A stretch of 64,000 nucleotides of DNA from Celoporthe dispersa (taxonomy: Eukaryota; Ascomycota; Sordariomycetes; Diaporthales; Cryphonectriaceae). The notes beneath the pieces are model-generated. The model was not told where the DNA came from. It ran no database searches and saw only the letters and a list, made by a program, of their open reading frames with translations. Location: NCBI GenBank assembly GCA_016584495.1, contig WAID01000015.1:310001-374000 (forward strand). Reading direction: 5' to 3'. This document shows, piece after piece, positions 45,397 to 55,617 of this stretch; position 1 is the stretch's first letter; each line of letters starts with the position of its first letter. A program made the position numbers and the translations under genes.

Positions 45397-47385
45397 ATGG
45401 CACCAGGAGGAGCCTCAGGACCGCCTCCAGGGCCGCCGGCCGCAGCCCGCGACCTCTTCCTCCTCCCGGGCTTTGCCCGCCGGGAGCAGCAGGAGCTGGA
45501 CGTCAGGTCTGCCTCGTTCAGGGCCGTGTGGCTGCAAGACACATACACCGACGAGGACAAGGTGCTAGCCCGCATCGCTGCCGGCTCCGCAAGAGATGGC
45601 CAGCGCCCTCCCGACACGCTGCCCCACGAGGTCTGCTACGGCAACAACGTCACCCTGCTCTTCCGGCTCTGCACCCACCTGAGCGACTTCTACGGGTCCC
45701 CCACGCTCTGGGAGGTCATCGCCAGCGGCTTCTCCACGGCACCCGGGGCGGTCGAGGATATGGTCGAGGTCCTCAGCCGTGCGCGCAGGGCTCATCTCCT
45801 CCAGCACGGCTCTTCTTACCGCTCAGGGGCTACCGCCGCCGCCGACCTCTGGATCAGCTTCGTCGAGAGGCAGGCAGCCACCCCGCGCCCCGACAGAGGT
45901 CTCCCGAGTGCCACCGCGCTCCGCAGGATGGAGAGCTACCTCGCCAACTCCACCGGCAGGTTTCTGCAGTCCGACTCAGCCAGGATGCTCGACCGCCCAG
46001 CTCCGCGCCCTCCGGCCTCTCTCGCCTCGCGGCCCTCGCGCAAGAGGTCGAGATCGAGGTCTCCACAGGGCAGCCGGAACGGGGACCTACCGGGCGCCGC
46101 AAAGCGCTTGTCCGTGCGCGTGCGCACGCCCAGCCCCGACAGTTCTCGCCGGCGGGAGCCGTCTTCTGCTGGTCGGCCCAGCCAGGAAAAGACCCCCGCG
46201 CCGTCTGCCGGGCCGTCTCCACAGGACGACGACGAGGAGAAGGAGGAGGGGGAGGAGGAGGATGAGGTGGCGAGACTACGGAAACAGGTTGCGCGGCTCG
46301 AGAGGGAGAGAAATGCCGCGCACGAGATGGCTGCGGCGAGCACGGAGATCCTGCAGAAGCTGACCCTGTTCGAGAAGCGGCTGGCAGAGACAGAGGCCCG
46401 GCGGACAAGGGATGCAGAGAACGCACAGGCTGTGATTGCGTCCCTGGAGGCGAGGCTGTCCACGGCAGCTGCCGGCGCGGGGGCTGTGCAGGGGCTACAG
46501 GCCAAGGTTGACTCTCTCGAGGCCAGCCTCTCCCTCCTGAGACCCGCCCCGCCGGCCGGGGATAGGTCTAGCTCGGCAGAGACGAGCCCGCACGGGGGCG
46601 AAGAACTCCTGCGCGGGCTGGAAGCGAGAGTAGCAGCTCTCGAGCACGAGGTGAGGTCACCAGGCCCGGCGGGAGAAGGGCAAGGGGGTGCCGGGGCCGA
46701 CACGGCCATCGCACAGGTGAGGCACCGCCTCGCCCTGCTCGAGGGCACATTATACGCGTCTACAGCCGAGAAGACCATCTCTACCAGAGACATCATGGAG
46801 CGCCTCACCACGCTCGAGACGCAGGTGCCGAGATCCGCCAGGGCGACGTTCGAGGTGCCGCAGACGCCCAAGAGCCCGTCCCCATCACACGACGCCACGA
46901 TCCAGCGCAACATGGAGAATATGCTCAACAAGAAGATCCAGAGCCTCCCTACGATGGCCTCCGTGTCCGAGAAGACCTTCCAGATCGAGACGAACCTCAG
47001 GGACATGTTCGGCCGGTACCAGAAGGAAACGAGGGATCGCCTGGACACGGCGGCGAAGGAGATAGATGACTCCAAGGCCCGGATCAAGGGGCTCAACATG
47101 CAGCTGAACAGCAACACGGCCGACCTCGACAGGCAGCGCGCCTCCCTCAAGGCGCTGGAGGGCGGCGTTGCGAAGCTGTCCAAGAAGCTCAGCACCACCG
47201 GCGGCGGCCAGTCCCCACCACATCTCCACGCGGACGAGCTTGAGATGCTGAAACAAGCGATCAAAAAGCTGGAGACGAACGGCGAGGCGACCAGTGCAGA
47301 GACGGACCTGCTGAGAGACCGTGTCGATGAGATCGTGGCGGACTTCACAGCCCTGATGAGGCATCTTCAGACGGATCTCGCATGA
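45397..47385 (+). CDS. large coiled-coil protein, function unknown
   Basis: Single exon, 662 residues from the first in-frame ATG (45397). The frame is open upstream but has no earlier ATG. The N-terminal 165 residues look folded (LFLLPGFARREQQELDVRSASFRAVWLQDTYTDEDKVLARIA; LPHEVCYGNNVTLLFRLCTHLSDFYGSPTLWEVI). An Arg/Ser/Pro-rich basic region follows (about 205-260, KRSRSRSPQ, possible nuclear signal), then an acidic run (275-288). Three heptad-rich helices fill the rest (289-350, 405-470, 530-660: RLRKQVARLERERN, LRDMFGRYQKETRDRL, ELEMLKQAIKKLE). The N-terminal part could be a DNA-repair or chromatin adaptor fold, but I cannot name it. No frame break was found. Confidence 0.75.
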   Translation: MAPGGASGPPPGPPAAARDLFLLPGFARREQQELDVRSASFRAVWLQDTYTDEDKVLARIAAGSARDGQRPPDTLPHEVCYGNNVTLLFRLCTHLSDFYGSPTLWEVIASGFSTAPGAVEDMVEVLSRARRAHLLQHGSSYRSGATAAADLWISFVERQAATPRPDRGLPSATALRRMESYLANSTGRFLQSDSARMLDRPAPRPPASLASRPSRKRSRSRSPQGSRNGDLPGAAKRLSVRVRTPSPDSSRRREPSSAGRPSQEKTPAPSAGPSPQDDDEEKEEGEEEDEVARLRKQVARLERERNAAHEMAAASTEILQKLTLFEKRLAETEARRTRDAENAQAVIASLEARLSTAAAGAGAVQGLQAKVDSLEASLSLLRPAPPAGDRSSSAETSPHGGEELLRGLEARVAALEHEVRSPGPAGEGQGGAGADTAIAQVRHRLALLEGTLYASTAEKTISTRDIMERLTTLETQVPRSARATFEVPQTPKSPSPSHDATIQRNMENMLNKKIQSLPTMASVSEKTFQIETNLRDMFGRYQKETRDRLDTAAKEIDDSKARIKGLNMQLNSNTADLDRQRASLKALEGGVAKLSKKLSTTGGGQSPPHLHADELEMLKQAIKKLETNGEATSAETDLLRDRVDEIVADFTALMRHLQTDLA

Positions 47386-48295
47386 TGTATGAATGTACGG
47401 CCAGAGCGACAGACATGACTTAACTGCGACTTGTTCATTTTTGTTTTTTATTTGGCCTCCTTTCTCCACCCCACCCCCCCTGCTCTGTGTCTCTTTAACA
47501 GTGTCGGCGTCCGGACGGATATGTTTTTTTTTTCTCTTCCCCTGGCCCCGAGCTCATCCAGGCTTCTGCTCTGTTTTGGCTGTACAGGACAAGCTTACGG
47601 GCACGAGTGTGAGTCCGTCTGTCCATAATTCAGGATGCTAAGACGGCGAAACTCGTTGTGCCGTTTAAGTCCGGAGCCGGGGGGGGGGTGCGAACAGATT
47701 ACCTGGGATCTCTGCGCCTGTTTTGAGCCAATTGATCTACGACGATTACGAACCTGCGGAGCACACAAATCTGCAGAGAACATAACATGGAGCCAGCGAG
47801 CGTCCATCTGGAGGGAAAATGAGATAAACATACCATGGAGCAGGTCTACGGGGCCGTGGTTGAGGCGGTCCCCACGGCAAAAAGGCTGCAGCAGATGTGA
47901 AGGGCAGTAGCTGGTAGGTGGTCAAGAGAAGGGGCTCGAAGCCTTTGTCCTAACAAGAAGGAAGGGCAAAAAAAAGAGAGAGAAAAAACAGAATGGCCCA
48001 GAGCAGGAAACACCCAAGGAGCCCTAAGTTCCGACGTTATGGGATGTCTAGCAATTCACAAGACACATGTACCAATGACGCGGCAGCTCGCCCAGGGCTG
48101 ACCTCGGAGGGGTGCGTGGGCATTGTACCCGAATCCTCCGAATCCTCCGAAACTTCCGTCATGCACGGCTGACAGTGCTTGGTTTCGGGCCCTTCGCCTC
48201 GGGCCCTTCACCTTGGGCAGCCTTGCCGGGGAGGGAACAGGCATGGTATGAGATATCATATTACCCATTATGGAAGCCAGGTAGATGCTCCAGAG
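47386..48295. other. intergenic, upstream of the monooxygenase
   Basis: No gene is seen. A T run at 47524-47533, a G run at 47680-47689 and a tandem aatcctccg pair at 48131-48148 are the only notable items. Confidence 0.4.
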
Positions 48296-48304
48296 TATAT
48301 ATAG
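48296..48304 (+). promoter_or_regulatory. TATA box of the monooxygenase gene
   Basis: The sequence tatatatag lies about 180 bp before the preferred start codon at 48480, followed by a (CAA)n-rich leader (48418-48450). It sits just after an upstream in-frame ATG (48285), which supports the downstream ATG as the real start. Confidence 0.55.
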
Positions 48305-48479
48305 AGAGACACCGCCTCTGTCCTGTATCCGTCCTCGCCTCGATGTTCTCAGCAAGCCACACATCCAGAAACCACTCTTTGCCACCCACCTTATCAGAGA
48401 AGCCCACATACACTTAACAACAACAACAACAACAACAACAATAACAACAGGCCATATATACACACACAAGACGAGCAAG

Positions 48480-49898
48480 ATGGCCCAAGACACCAGCACC
48501 ACCACCACCACCACCACCACAGCCACGTCCTCCCAACCGAGGATCGCCATAGCAGGCGCGGGCCCCGGCGCCCTCACCCTCGGCGTCCTCCTCCACCAGC
48601 GCAATATCCCCTTCACCATCTACGAGGTCCGCCCGCGGCCCACCGAGGCCCAGCTCGACGAGCCGTCGGGGTCCCTGGACCTCCACGATGGGTCGGGCCT
48701 GGCGGCCATCCGCGCCTGCGGCCTCTTCGACCAGTTCCTGCCCTACACCATGGACTGCGAGGACAGCCACGTCCTCGCAGACATGAGCGGCACGATCCTG
48801 AACATGGGCGGGCCGCACTCGATGGAGGAGAAGGCGTGGCGGCCCGAGATCGCGCGGAACAACATCACGCGGCTGATGCTGGGGTCGCTCCCCGAGGGCT
48901 GCGTGCGCTGGGGGACCAAAGTCGTCAGGGCGGAGAGCGCCGCGGGCGCCGCGACGGCCGAGGATGGCCAGGAGGTCCTGCTGACGACGCAGGAGAGACG
49001 CGCGCCCGGCGGGAGGAGGGGAGAGGAGGGGGCGGGACAGGAAGGAGGAGGAGAAGAAGAAGAGACCACGACGCCGACGACAGAGCGGTACGACCTCGTC
49101 ATCGGCGCGGACGGCGCGTGGTCCAGGGTGCGGCCGCTCCTCAGCCAGGCCAAGGTCGAGGTCAGCGGCGTGCAGTGGTTCCCGCTGGTGATCCCGTCCT
49201 TCAGCAGCCGGTTCCCGCAGTGGTCCGAGTACGTGGGCCGCGGCATGTTCATCTGCCTCGGCAACCGCCACGTGGTGTGCTCGATGCGCGGGGTGCGCGA
49301 CTGCGCGTACGTGATCCTCATGATCAACGCGGCGGCGGCGGGCGAGGAGGCCGCGCAGGCGCTGGGGACCGTGCCCCTCCCCGAGGCCAAGCGCCGCATC
49401 CTCGGCGACGAGAAGCTGTTCGCGGGCCACGGCGACAAGATCAGGGACCTCCTCGGCCTCGCCTTTGACGAGGAGATCAAGGCCCAGGGCGAGAGCGCGC
49501 GGCTCAAGCCCGTGCCGCTGGTGTCCCTGCCCACAGACCACCGCTGGGACCACCGGCCCAACGTCACGCTGATCGGCGACGCGGGCCACGTCATGCTGCC
49601 GTCGGGCGAGGGCGTCAACCTGGCCATGCTGGACGCGCTGGACGTGTCGCGGGCCGTGGGCGAGGCGTGGGCGGCGACGGGCGGGGCGAGGAAGGGCTTC
49701 CAGGCGGCGCTGAGCCCGCTGCTGGCGGCGCGCGAGGAGGAGATGCACGCGCGGGCCCAGAAGGAGGCCAGGGAGTCGGTGGCTATGAACGAGGCCATGC
49801 TGGGGCCGGGCGGGGCCAAGGGCATGATTGAGTATATGAGCCAGATGATAGCGCGCATGCAGGCGGCTGGTGCAGGTGGGCCTAGGGAGAGCAAGTGA
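48480..49898 (+). CDS. FAD-dependent monooxygenase, TetX-like
   Basis: Flavoprotein hydroxylase using NAD(P)H and oxygen on a small, probably aromatic or polycyclic substrate. Single exon, 472 residues. It opens with MAQDTS and eight Thr, then the Rossmann motif IAIAGAGPGALTLG (about 23-36), EPSGSLDLHDGSGLAAI, RNNITRLMLGSL, the DG motif VIGADGAWSRVRP (about 208-220) and the GD motif GDAGHVMLPSGEGVNLAMLDALDVSRA (about 366-392). The order and the PSGEGVN wording match the TetX/FAD_binding_3 group. An acidic, Gly-rich insertion of variable type lies before the DG motif. It is convergent with the amidase, 341 bp apart. Tetracycline inactivation is not implied; fungal relatives act on natural products or phenolics. 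No frame break was found. Confidence 0.9.
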   Translation: MAQDTSTTTTTTTTATSSQPRIAIAGAGPGALTLGVLLHQRNIPFTIYEVRPRPTEAQLDEPSGSLDLHDGSGLAAIRACGLFDQFLPYTMDCEDSHVLADMSGTILNMGGPHSMEEKAWRPEIARNNITRLMLGSLPEGCVRWGTKVVRAESAAGAATAEDGQEVLLTTQERRAPGGRRGEEGAGQEGGGEEEETTTPTTERYDLVIGADGAWSRVRPLLSQAKVEVSGVQWFPLVIPSFSSRFPQWSEYVGRGMFICLGNRHVVCSMRGVRDCAYVILMINAAAAGEEAAQALGTVPLPEAKRRILGDEKLFAGHGDKIRDLLGLAFDEEIKAQGESARLKPVPLVSLPTDHRWDHRPNVTLIGDAGHVMLPSGEGVNLAMLDALDVSRAVGEAWAATGGARKGFQAALSPLLAAREEEMHARAQKEARESVAMNEAMLGPGGAKGMIEYMSQMIARMQAAGAGGPRESK

Positions 49899-50239
49899 AG
49901 AAGGAAATTATTTTTTTTTTTTTGAAAGGGGGTGGTTGGGTTTGTTTTTTCTAAGCTGCTCATGGGTATCTTTTGGAAAGGAGGTTGGGCTGCTGTAGGA
50001 CTCGTGTGATCATGTCACGGTAGATGTTGATAATACTCCGCTTATCCAAGAAAAATGAGAGAAATAAAAGGTTTTACCTGGCAAGAAGCTCATTCCAGAT
50101 CTGCTATTCATAACCTCTCTGTATTCGTCTATCTCGTCCTGCTCTGGTAGACATGTTGTAGTCGTCTTGTTCTTGGCCATATTCACTGCCTTGTCATGAA
50201 CAACTATTATGAGTATCAACCTCCAAGTGGTTCAGGATA
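49899..50239. other. intergenic between convergent genes
   Basis: Short 341-bp gap with a T run at 49910-49923. It should carry the 3' ends of both transcripts. Nothing else is seen. Confidence 0.5.
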
Positions 50240-52550
50240 TCATATCTTGGCCGCCATCACACCACTACCACCACCACCACCCTTCTGGACCTTTCCGTTT
50301 AGGCATTCGTTAACCACCTTGGCGATGGCAAGACACTCCTCGTCCCGCATGCGCGTGGTCGATATCTGGATCGAGAGCGGTGCCCCTTGGAGGTTCTCTG
50401 GGTTGTCTACCCACCAAAGGAAGAAAAAAAAACGATTAGCACTGCTTACTACCATGGAGACGAACAAGAGATATTTCCAGTAAGGAAAGCTAAAAAGAAA
50501 AAGAGGAGAGAGAGAGAGAGAGAGAGAAAGAGAGTAAAGTGACACAAAACTTACACGCAGGGCCTGTAGATCCAGCCTTCTTCTCAAAGGTGCCCGAAAG
50601 ATGAGACTCGGTGGCCTTGCCAAAAGGCAGCACACAGGCCGGATACTAAGCAGTACCTTGTTAATAAAAAAACACCAAGCCAGCCACACACACTACAGCT
50701 TCTTCTCCTCCTCCTCCTTGTTCCTGAGTTTCCCTAGGTCCAGACGCAGGCTACTCACATCCAAAAAGTTCCAGAGCCCCGTATAAGGCGCCGCCCCGTA
50801 CCGGTCATGCTCGACCGCGGTGCTCTGCGCCCCGGGCCCGACCACAGCATCCAGCCTCTTTCCGTTCCAGACCCGGCGCCAGGCCTCCTGCACCTCGGCC
50901 CGCTTCACGTTCAGCACCGCCAGCCGCGCCAGCCTGTCCTCGGCGCCCCTCATCCTCCTCGTGTCAGGCACGGCGGCCCGGTCCCACCGGACCTCGCGCA
51001 TGACCTCCCTGGCCGCCGCGATGGAGGCCACAAAGGGCTCGCCCCCGCGGGCGACGGTGTCCATGGCGGTCTTGTCGAGGCCGAACATCTGGAAGGCGGC
51101 GTCGTAGCTGGGGGCCACGAGGCCCTCCGCCGGGGTCAGGGGGATGACCTCGTGGCCAGCCCCGCGGAGGAGGTCGGCTGCCGCCGCGAGGGCGCTCCTG
51201 ACGGTCGGGTGCAGGGGGAACAGGGGGTCCTCGGCGAGGAGGCCGAGGCGGAGCGGCCTCGCGGTGGCGGGCGTAGGCCTCCAGGGGATGTCGAGGGCCG
51301 TGGCGTCGACAAGGGCGGGCCGCGCGTCGAGGACGGCCCGCATGAAGATCTCCAGGGCATCCAGGTCGCTGGAGAGAGGACCCGCGGAGGCGGTGAGGGT
51401 GTGGAGGCCCGGGTCGCCGAGGGGGCCTGTCTTCCGTAGGGGACGCGCGAGGCGGTGGGCTTGAAGCCATAGAGGCCGCAGCACAGCGAGGGGATGCGGA
51501 TGGAGCCTTTTGATATGATACACATGTTAGTTTTGGGGTGTTGGGAAAAATAAATTAAAAAAAAAAAAAGAGACAGGAGGGAGGCGAGAGAGAGGAAAGT
51601 TTGTACCGGCGATATCTGTCCCGACGCCGAGTGGTGAGCCCCGGAAGGCTATGAGTGCACCCTCGCCGCCACTCGAGCCTCCTGCGGTCCAGCTCGTATT
51701 CCACGGGTTCAAGACCCTCCCAAAGACATTATTGTCCGAGTCTGCAGTCTGGAATAGGAAGAGGAAGAAGAAGAAGAAGAGGGCAAGTTAGATGATGGGA
51801 TTCTTACGTCTCGGCGGTGACGGGGCACGAGGCCGGGGGCAGGGCACGGGGGACACAAACACACCATGAGCGTCTGAGGAATGTTCGTCTTGCAGTACAG
51901 CACCGCCCCCTGCGCGAGGAGCACGTCGACCAGGCACGAGTTCTCCCGCGAGGGCCCGCGGCCGAGGTAGTCGACAAAGCCCATGGTCGCCTCGACACCG
52001 CGGACCTGGAAGGAGTCCTTGATGCTGATGGGCAGGCCGTGCAGCGGACCCACGGGCTGTCCTCGGTCCCGGAGGGTCGTGTCCAGATGGCGGGCCCTGT
52101 CCTGTGCCTCTTGGAAGAAGACCTCGGTGAGGCATGATGTCTATGTTCGCCCTCGTCAGGGAAGTCAGCCAGGAGAATGAAGAGAGAGAGAGAGAGAGAG
52201 AAAGGGAGAAAACAAAGTGTTTAATCAGGGTGGGCGTGACAGACCAGCTGCTGCGCGATGGCGGCCCTCTTGCAGTAAGCCACCGTCACCTCGAGCGACG
52301 TGAGCTCCCCCGAGCGGAGCGCCTGCAGGAGCCGGGACACGCTGTGCGCCTCCGTGATGTGAAGCTCCCTCGGCGTCAGGATCCCCGAGCGGCGCACAAT
52401 GTCGAGCTCGATGAGGTTGTTCCTCGACGTCTCCAGCGGCTGCCTGAGACCCTGCACCGCGCCCGAGGGGAGCCTCCACGCCTCGGGAATGAGGCCGTCG
52501 CGCTGCCTGCGCTTCTCGGCCGCGCGGGCCTGCCAGCTCTGACCTGTCAT
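50240..52550 (-). CDS. amidase-signature hydrolase (one-base frame break)
   Basis: Amidase of the FAAH/acetamidase type, cleaving small amides to acid and ammonia or amine. Six exons are read: 52550-52245, 52140-51865, 51748-51607, 51506-50759, 50645-50555 and 50406-50240, giving about 576 residues. The triad is complete: Lys144 (LPISIKDSF), Ser219 (AGGSSGGEGAL) and Ser243 (GTDIAGSIRIP). The spacing of 75 and 24 residues equals that in fatty-acid amide hydrolase, and the last intron junction falls in the nucleophile loop. The C-terminal exons give FLDYPACVLPFG and NPENLQGAPLSIQISTTRMRDEECL, typical of the family. One G is missing near 51444-51446 (RVPYG joins KTGPLGDPG only with it). Exon 1 uses a GTCTGT donor. 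No signal peptide, so probably cytosolic. Confidence 0.93.
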
Positions 52551-55416
52551 GGCGATGGGTGAGTCTGCCGAGGGGGAAGGGCGTCCCGAGATCTTGTCTC
52601 GGGAGGAGACCTCGCTTGTGGCTGTTGTGGGGAGGAAATTGGAAACCCTTTTTTTTATTTTTGATTATTATTTGTCGGTCGGATGATCCAGATTCCCTGG
52701 TCAGAGGTGCATAGGATAGGTTCAGACATTCACGTAGGTCAAGTATAGCTTGTATGTGCCGTAGGTCACCAATCACCCGGTTCACGCGTGCGGAGAAGGG
52801 TTCGTCTGTATGGGTACTATGCACTCGTGCTGAATAAGGTGGATCTACTGACTACTGTTCAGGATTGGGGCGTAGATTGCAGATAAAGATGAAGTTGTAC
52901 GGAGGAGAAAAGGAAAAAAGAAAAAGAGAGGGGAAAGGAAGACATCCTCTTCCACTTGCTTGCCTCTCTGTAGTCGTCTGTGTAGTTTGTGCTTACTCTT
53001 GAGGTCAAATTATTGCGCATGGAGAGAGAGAGAGAGAGAGAGACGCCATGATCTTGTAGAGATGAATCACCAGGCAGAGGCCGGAGAACGAGACACGCCA
53101 GACAGACGACCGCTCAAGTCGTCTCGTATATCATTGTTGCACTCCATAATATCCATGTACTGAAGAAGACTCCAACCAGACCTTGTTTGTCTCCTGCGGA
53201 CCTGAAATCTCGAGATGCATGCACGCAAAGGTCTGGCTCTCCTGCCGGGTAAGCCTGGACAAGGTACATACAAGCCCTCCTATGGAGGGAAAGCCTCGGC
53301 TCGACGGCAGGACGGAGTACCTAGGCTCGGAGGCGGCTGAGATGGATGAAATGCCCTGCACACCCTGCACATATACACACATATATATACATACACGAGG
53401 ACTTAGTACTGTATGGTAAGGTAGTATATGTGGCACACGATCTCCGAGTGCGCATATTATGTGCAGGGCGCTACGAGTCCGGGGGGTGTGGTGGTGGGTG
53501 GCGGGCTGCAGGGGCATCGCATCTCATCTCGACCAAGCCGTGTACTACTTACTATACAAGGTGGTAGTATGAACCACGATTCTTCTGAGCAGGTGGCGGC
53601 TAAGGTTCTTATGAGAGAGAGATTAGGCGTGGGTGCTCTATCGCCGAGCCTGCATGCTCATGCACTGTGAAATGATAGAAACCGACGAGACATCCACACC
53701 GGAGAGGGCCCCTGGTGGAGAAAAAGGAAACAGTCCTGACCGTCAACCTCTCGGCTGCGATAAACCACTGTGGATACCAATGTCGGTGTTAATAAAAAAA
53801 ATCAACAGCGAGTGTAAACAAAGAAACAATATTCAATGGAGAAGTATATTCATTGGAACAGGCGGAAACGTCGGGGCTAAGCTTTCACAGGGGGTCCAAA
53901 TACAAAAACAACTCTAAAAGAAAAAGGGGTAAGGAGGAGACACTGAACCGGGGGGGGAGGGGGAAGGGAGCGCGCGCATGAACGTCTTGAATATACAGTA
54001 ATTAAGCTCTTTCTCTGCCTGATGGAATGCAGCCCCCATTCTACGGTGTAATCTGCGATGTGACCCAACCTCTGGACGACCCGCACCCAGGATGGAGGCG
54101 AGCCAGGAAAGAGGAGAGGACCTGGAGGAGAATGCACCGTACCACGATTCAAGCCCGGCCCCTCTCTCTCTCTCTGTCTCTCTCTCTCGTATCTCTCCTT
54201 GGCCAGAAGCGGAGAGAGAGCTCCCTACTACGGTACTACCTACTAACTCCGATGCGAATATCATCGACAATCCCGCACACGATCGAATCAACCTCCCTCC
54301 CCTCCCCCCTCCCCAAACCAAACAACACACACCCAGCCGCGCACTAGACAGAACCCACCTCTCTAGACCTTTAGTAACAAGCATTTACACTTATTCCAGT
54401 CATCTCCCCCGTGTTTTGTTTTCCCCGCGATCTCGCTACGAACCCCGCGATGCTCGGCTTCTACATCTGGGGGATGAGGAGGGAGGAAATAGCGGAAATG
54501 AGGAGCCAGACCAACCCACCCCGTTCAGCCCCATCCTGGCAGGAGGCCGCTGTGCCGAGAGAAAGACAAAGAAAAAGAACCTCCCCACACAGCTACACGC
54601 TACTACGTATATCGGCATGGTAAACCGGTGGTCTAGAATGGCCCCTGCGCGCGCACGTGCTGCTGGAGGAAGCCAGCTTGTCTTTTTTTTTTGTATGTGT
54701 AGGCTGGCTTCGGATCTAGAAGACGACACCGCTGCTCCTATAGATGGATACTGCTTGTCGGCCGTGCGCTACAAGAAAGAGGAGGAGGAGGAGGAGTAGG
54801 AGAAGCTACTATGTAATAGCCCTATTACCAAAGCGACACCGCTCGGCCATGTCCCAAACCTGGAAGTTGGTGTGGGGAGCGGAGGCGTTTGTCTTCCCTT
54901 CTCCCCTGTCAGTCCATGCCGGTCTGCCGTGTTCCCCACGGGGCAAGACATGACATCGTGCAAGATGCTTGCTGCAGGGGAAGAGGAAGAAAAAGAAACG
55001 AAAAAAAAAAAAAGAGGAAAGGGGAGAAAAGCAGGGACAGTGTAGGTACGGTTTGAGCGTCCCAGGGAGGTATTTCTGGACTCCGCCCTCCCCCCCCGGC
55101 GCAGGGTGTCTGCCCAGGTTCATCTTCCTGTCGACCACCCAGAAGCAGGTCTTTGGTCCGGTCCTCGCTACGTCAAGGATATATTCTTTTTTCCCCACGG
55201 GAGCATGGGTGACGCGTTTGCTCGGCGGGTTGGCCCTGTCGATCCTAAACCGTGAGTACTCTTAAGGATGGCAAAAAGTATGGTGGTGGTACTCTTCACA
55301 TAGACACACACACACACTCTCTCTCTCTCCCTCTCGGCCGAGCTGGGGACCTGGCAGGGCCGTTTAAACCGAGCATGACGATGATCCATCCGCTTTGGGT
55401 CCCCGTGTCGATCACA
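52551..55416. other. intergenic, divergent amidase / tannase
   Basis: 2.9 kb without a supported gene. GA/CT repeats at 52182-52203 (inside the amidase intron) and 53023-53042, and T/A-rich patches. It should hold the amidase promoter and the distal tannase promoter. Confidence 0.45.
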
Positions 55417-55424
55417 TATATAAA
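55417..55424 (+). promoter_or_regulatory. TATA box of the tannase gene
   Basis: The sequence tatataaa sits about 195 bp before the start codon, with a GA-rich leader (55470-55495) between. Position and sequence fit a core promoter. Confidence 0.55.
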
Positions 55425-55617
55425 CGAGATGCTCCCTGCAGGATAATATCTCTCCAGGGAGAGGAGAAGAAGAGAGAGAGAGAGAGACAGAGAGCAGGCA
55501 AAGACGAAGAACAAGAGAGAGACCTTCAAGTCGTCGCCGCCCACCACAACGACGTCTCTCAGCGCCTTGTCGTCCCTGTCGTTGCGCGCTCCTCCTTCAC
55601 CCATCACTAATCTCATC

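Noticed and set aside
45936..47348. 470-codon open frame opposite the coiled-coil gene
   Set aside because: Ser-rich antisense shadow of the heptad-repeat codons.
48285..48479. earlier in-frame ATG for the monooxygenase
   Set aside because: It lies upstream of a good TATA box and codes for unordered sequence; the start at 48480 precedes the Thr run and Rossmann fold at the usual distance.
48414..49748. 444-codon open frame opposite the monooxygenase
   Set aside because: Antisense shadow with His/Arg/Ala-rich composition and no motif.
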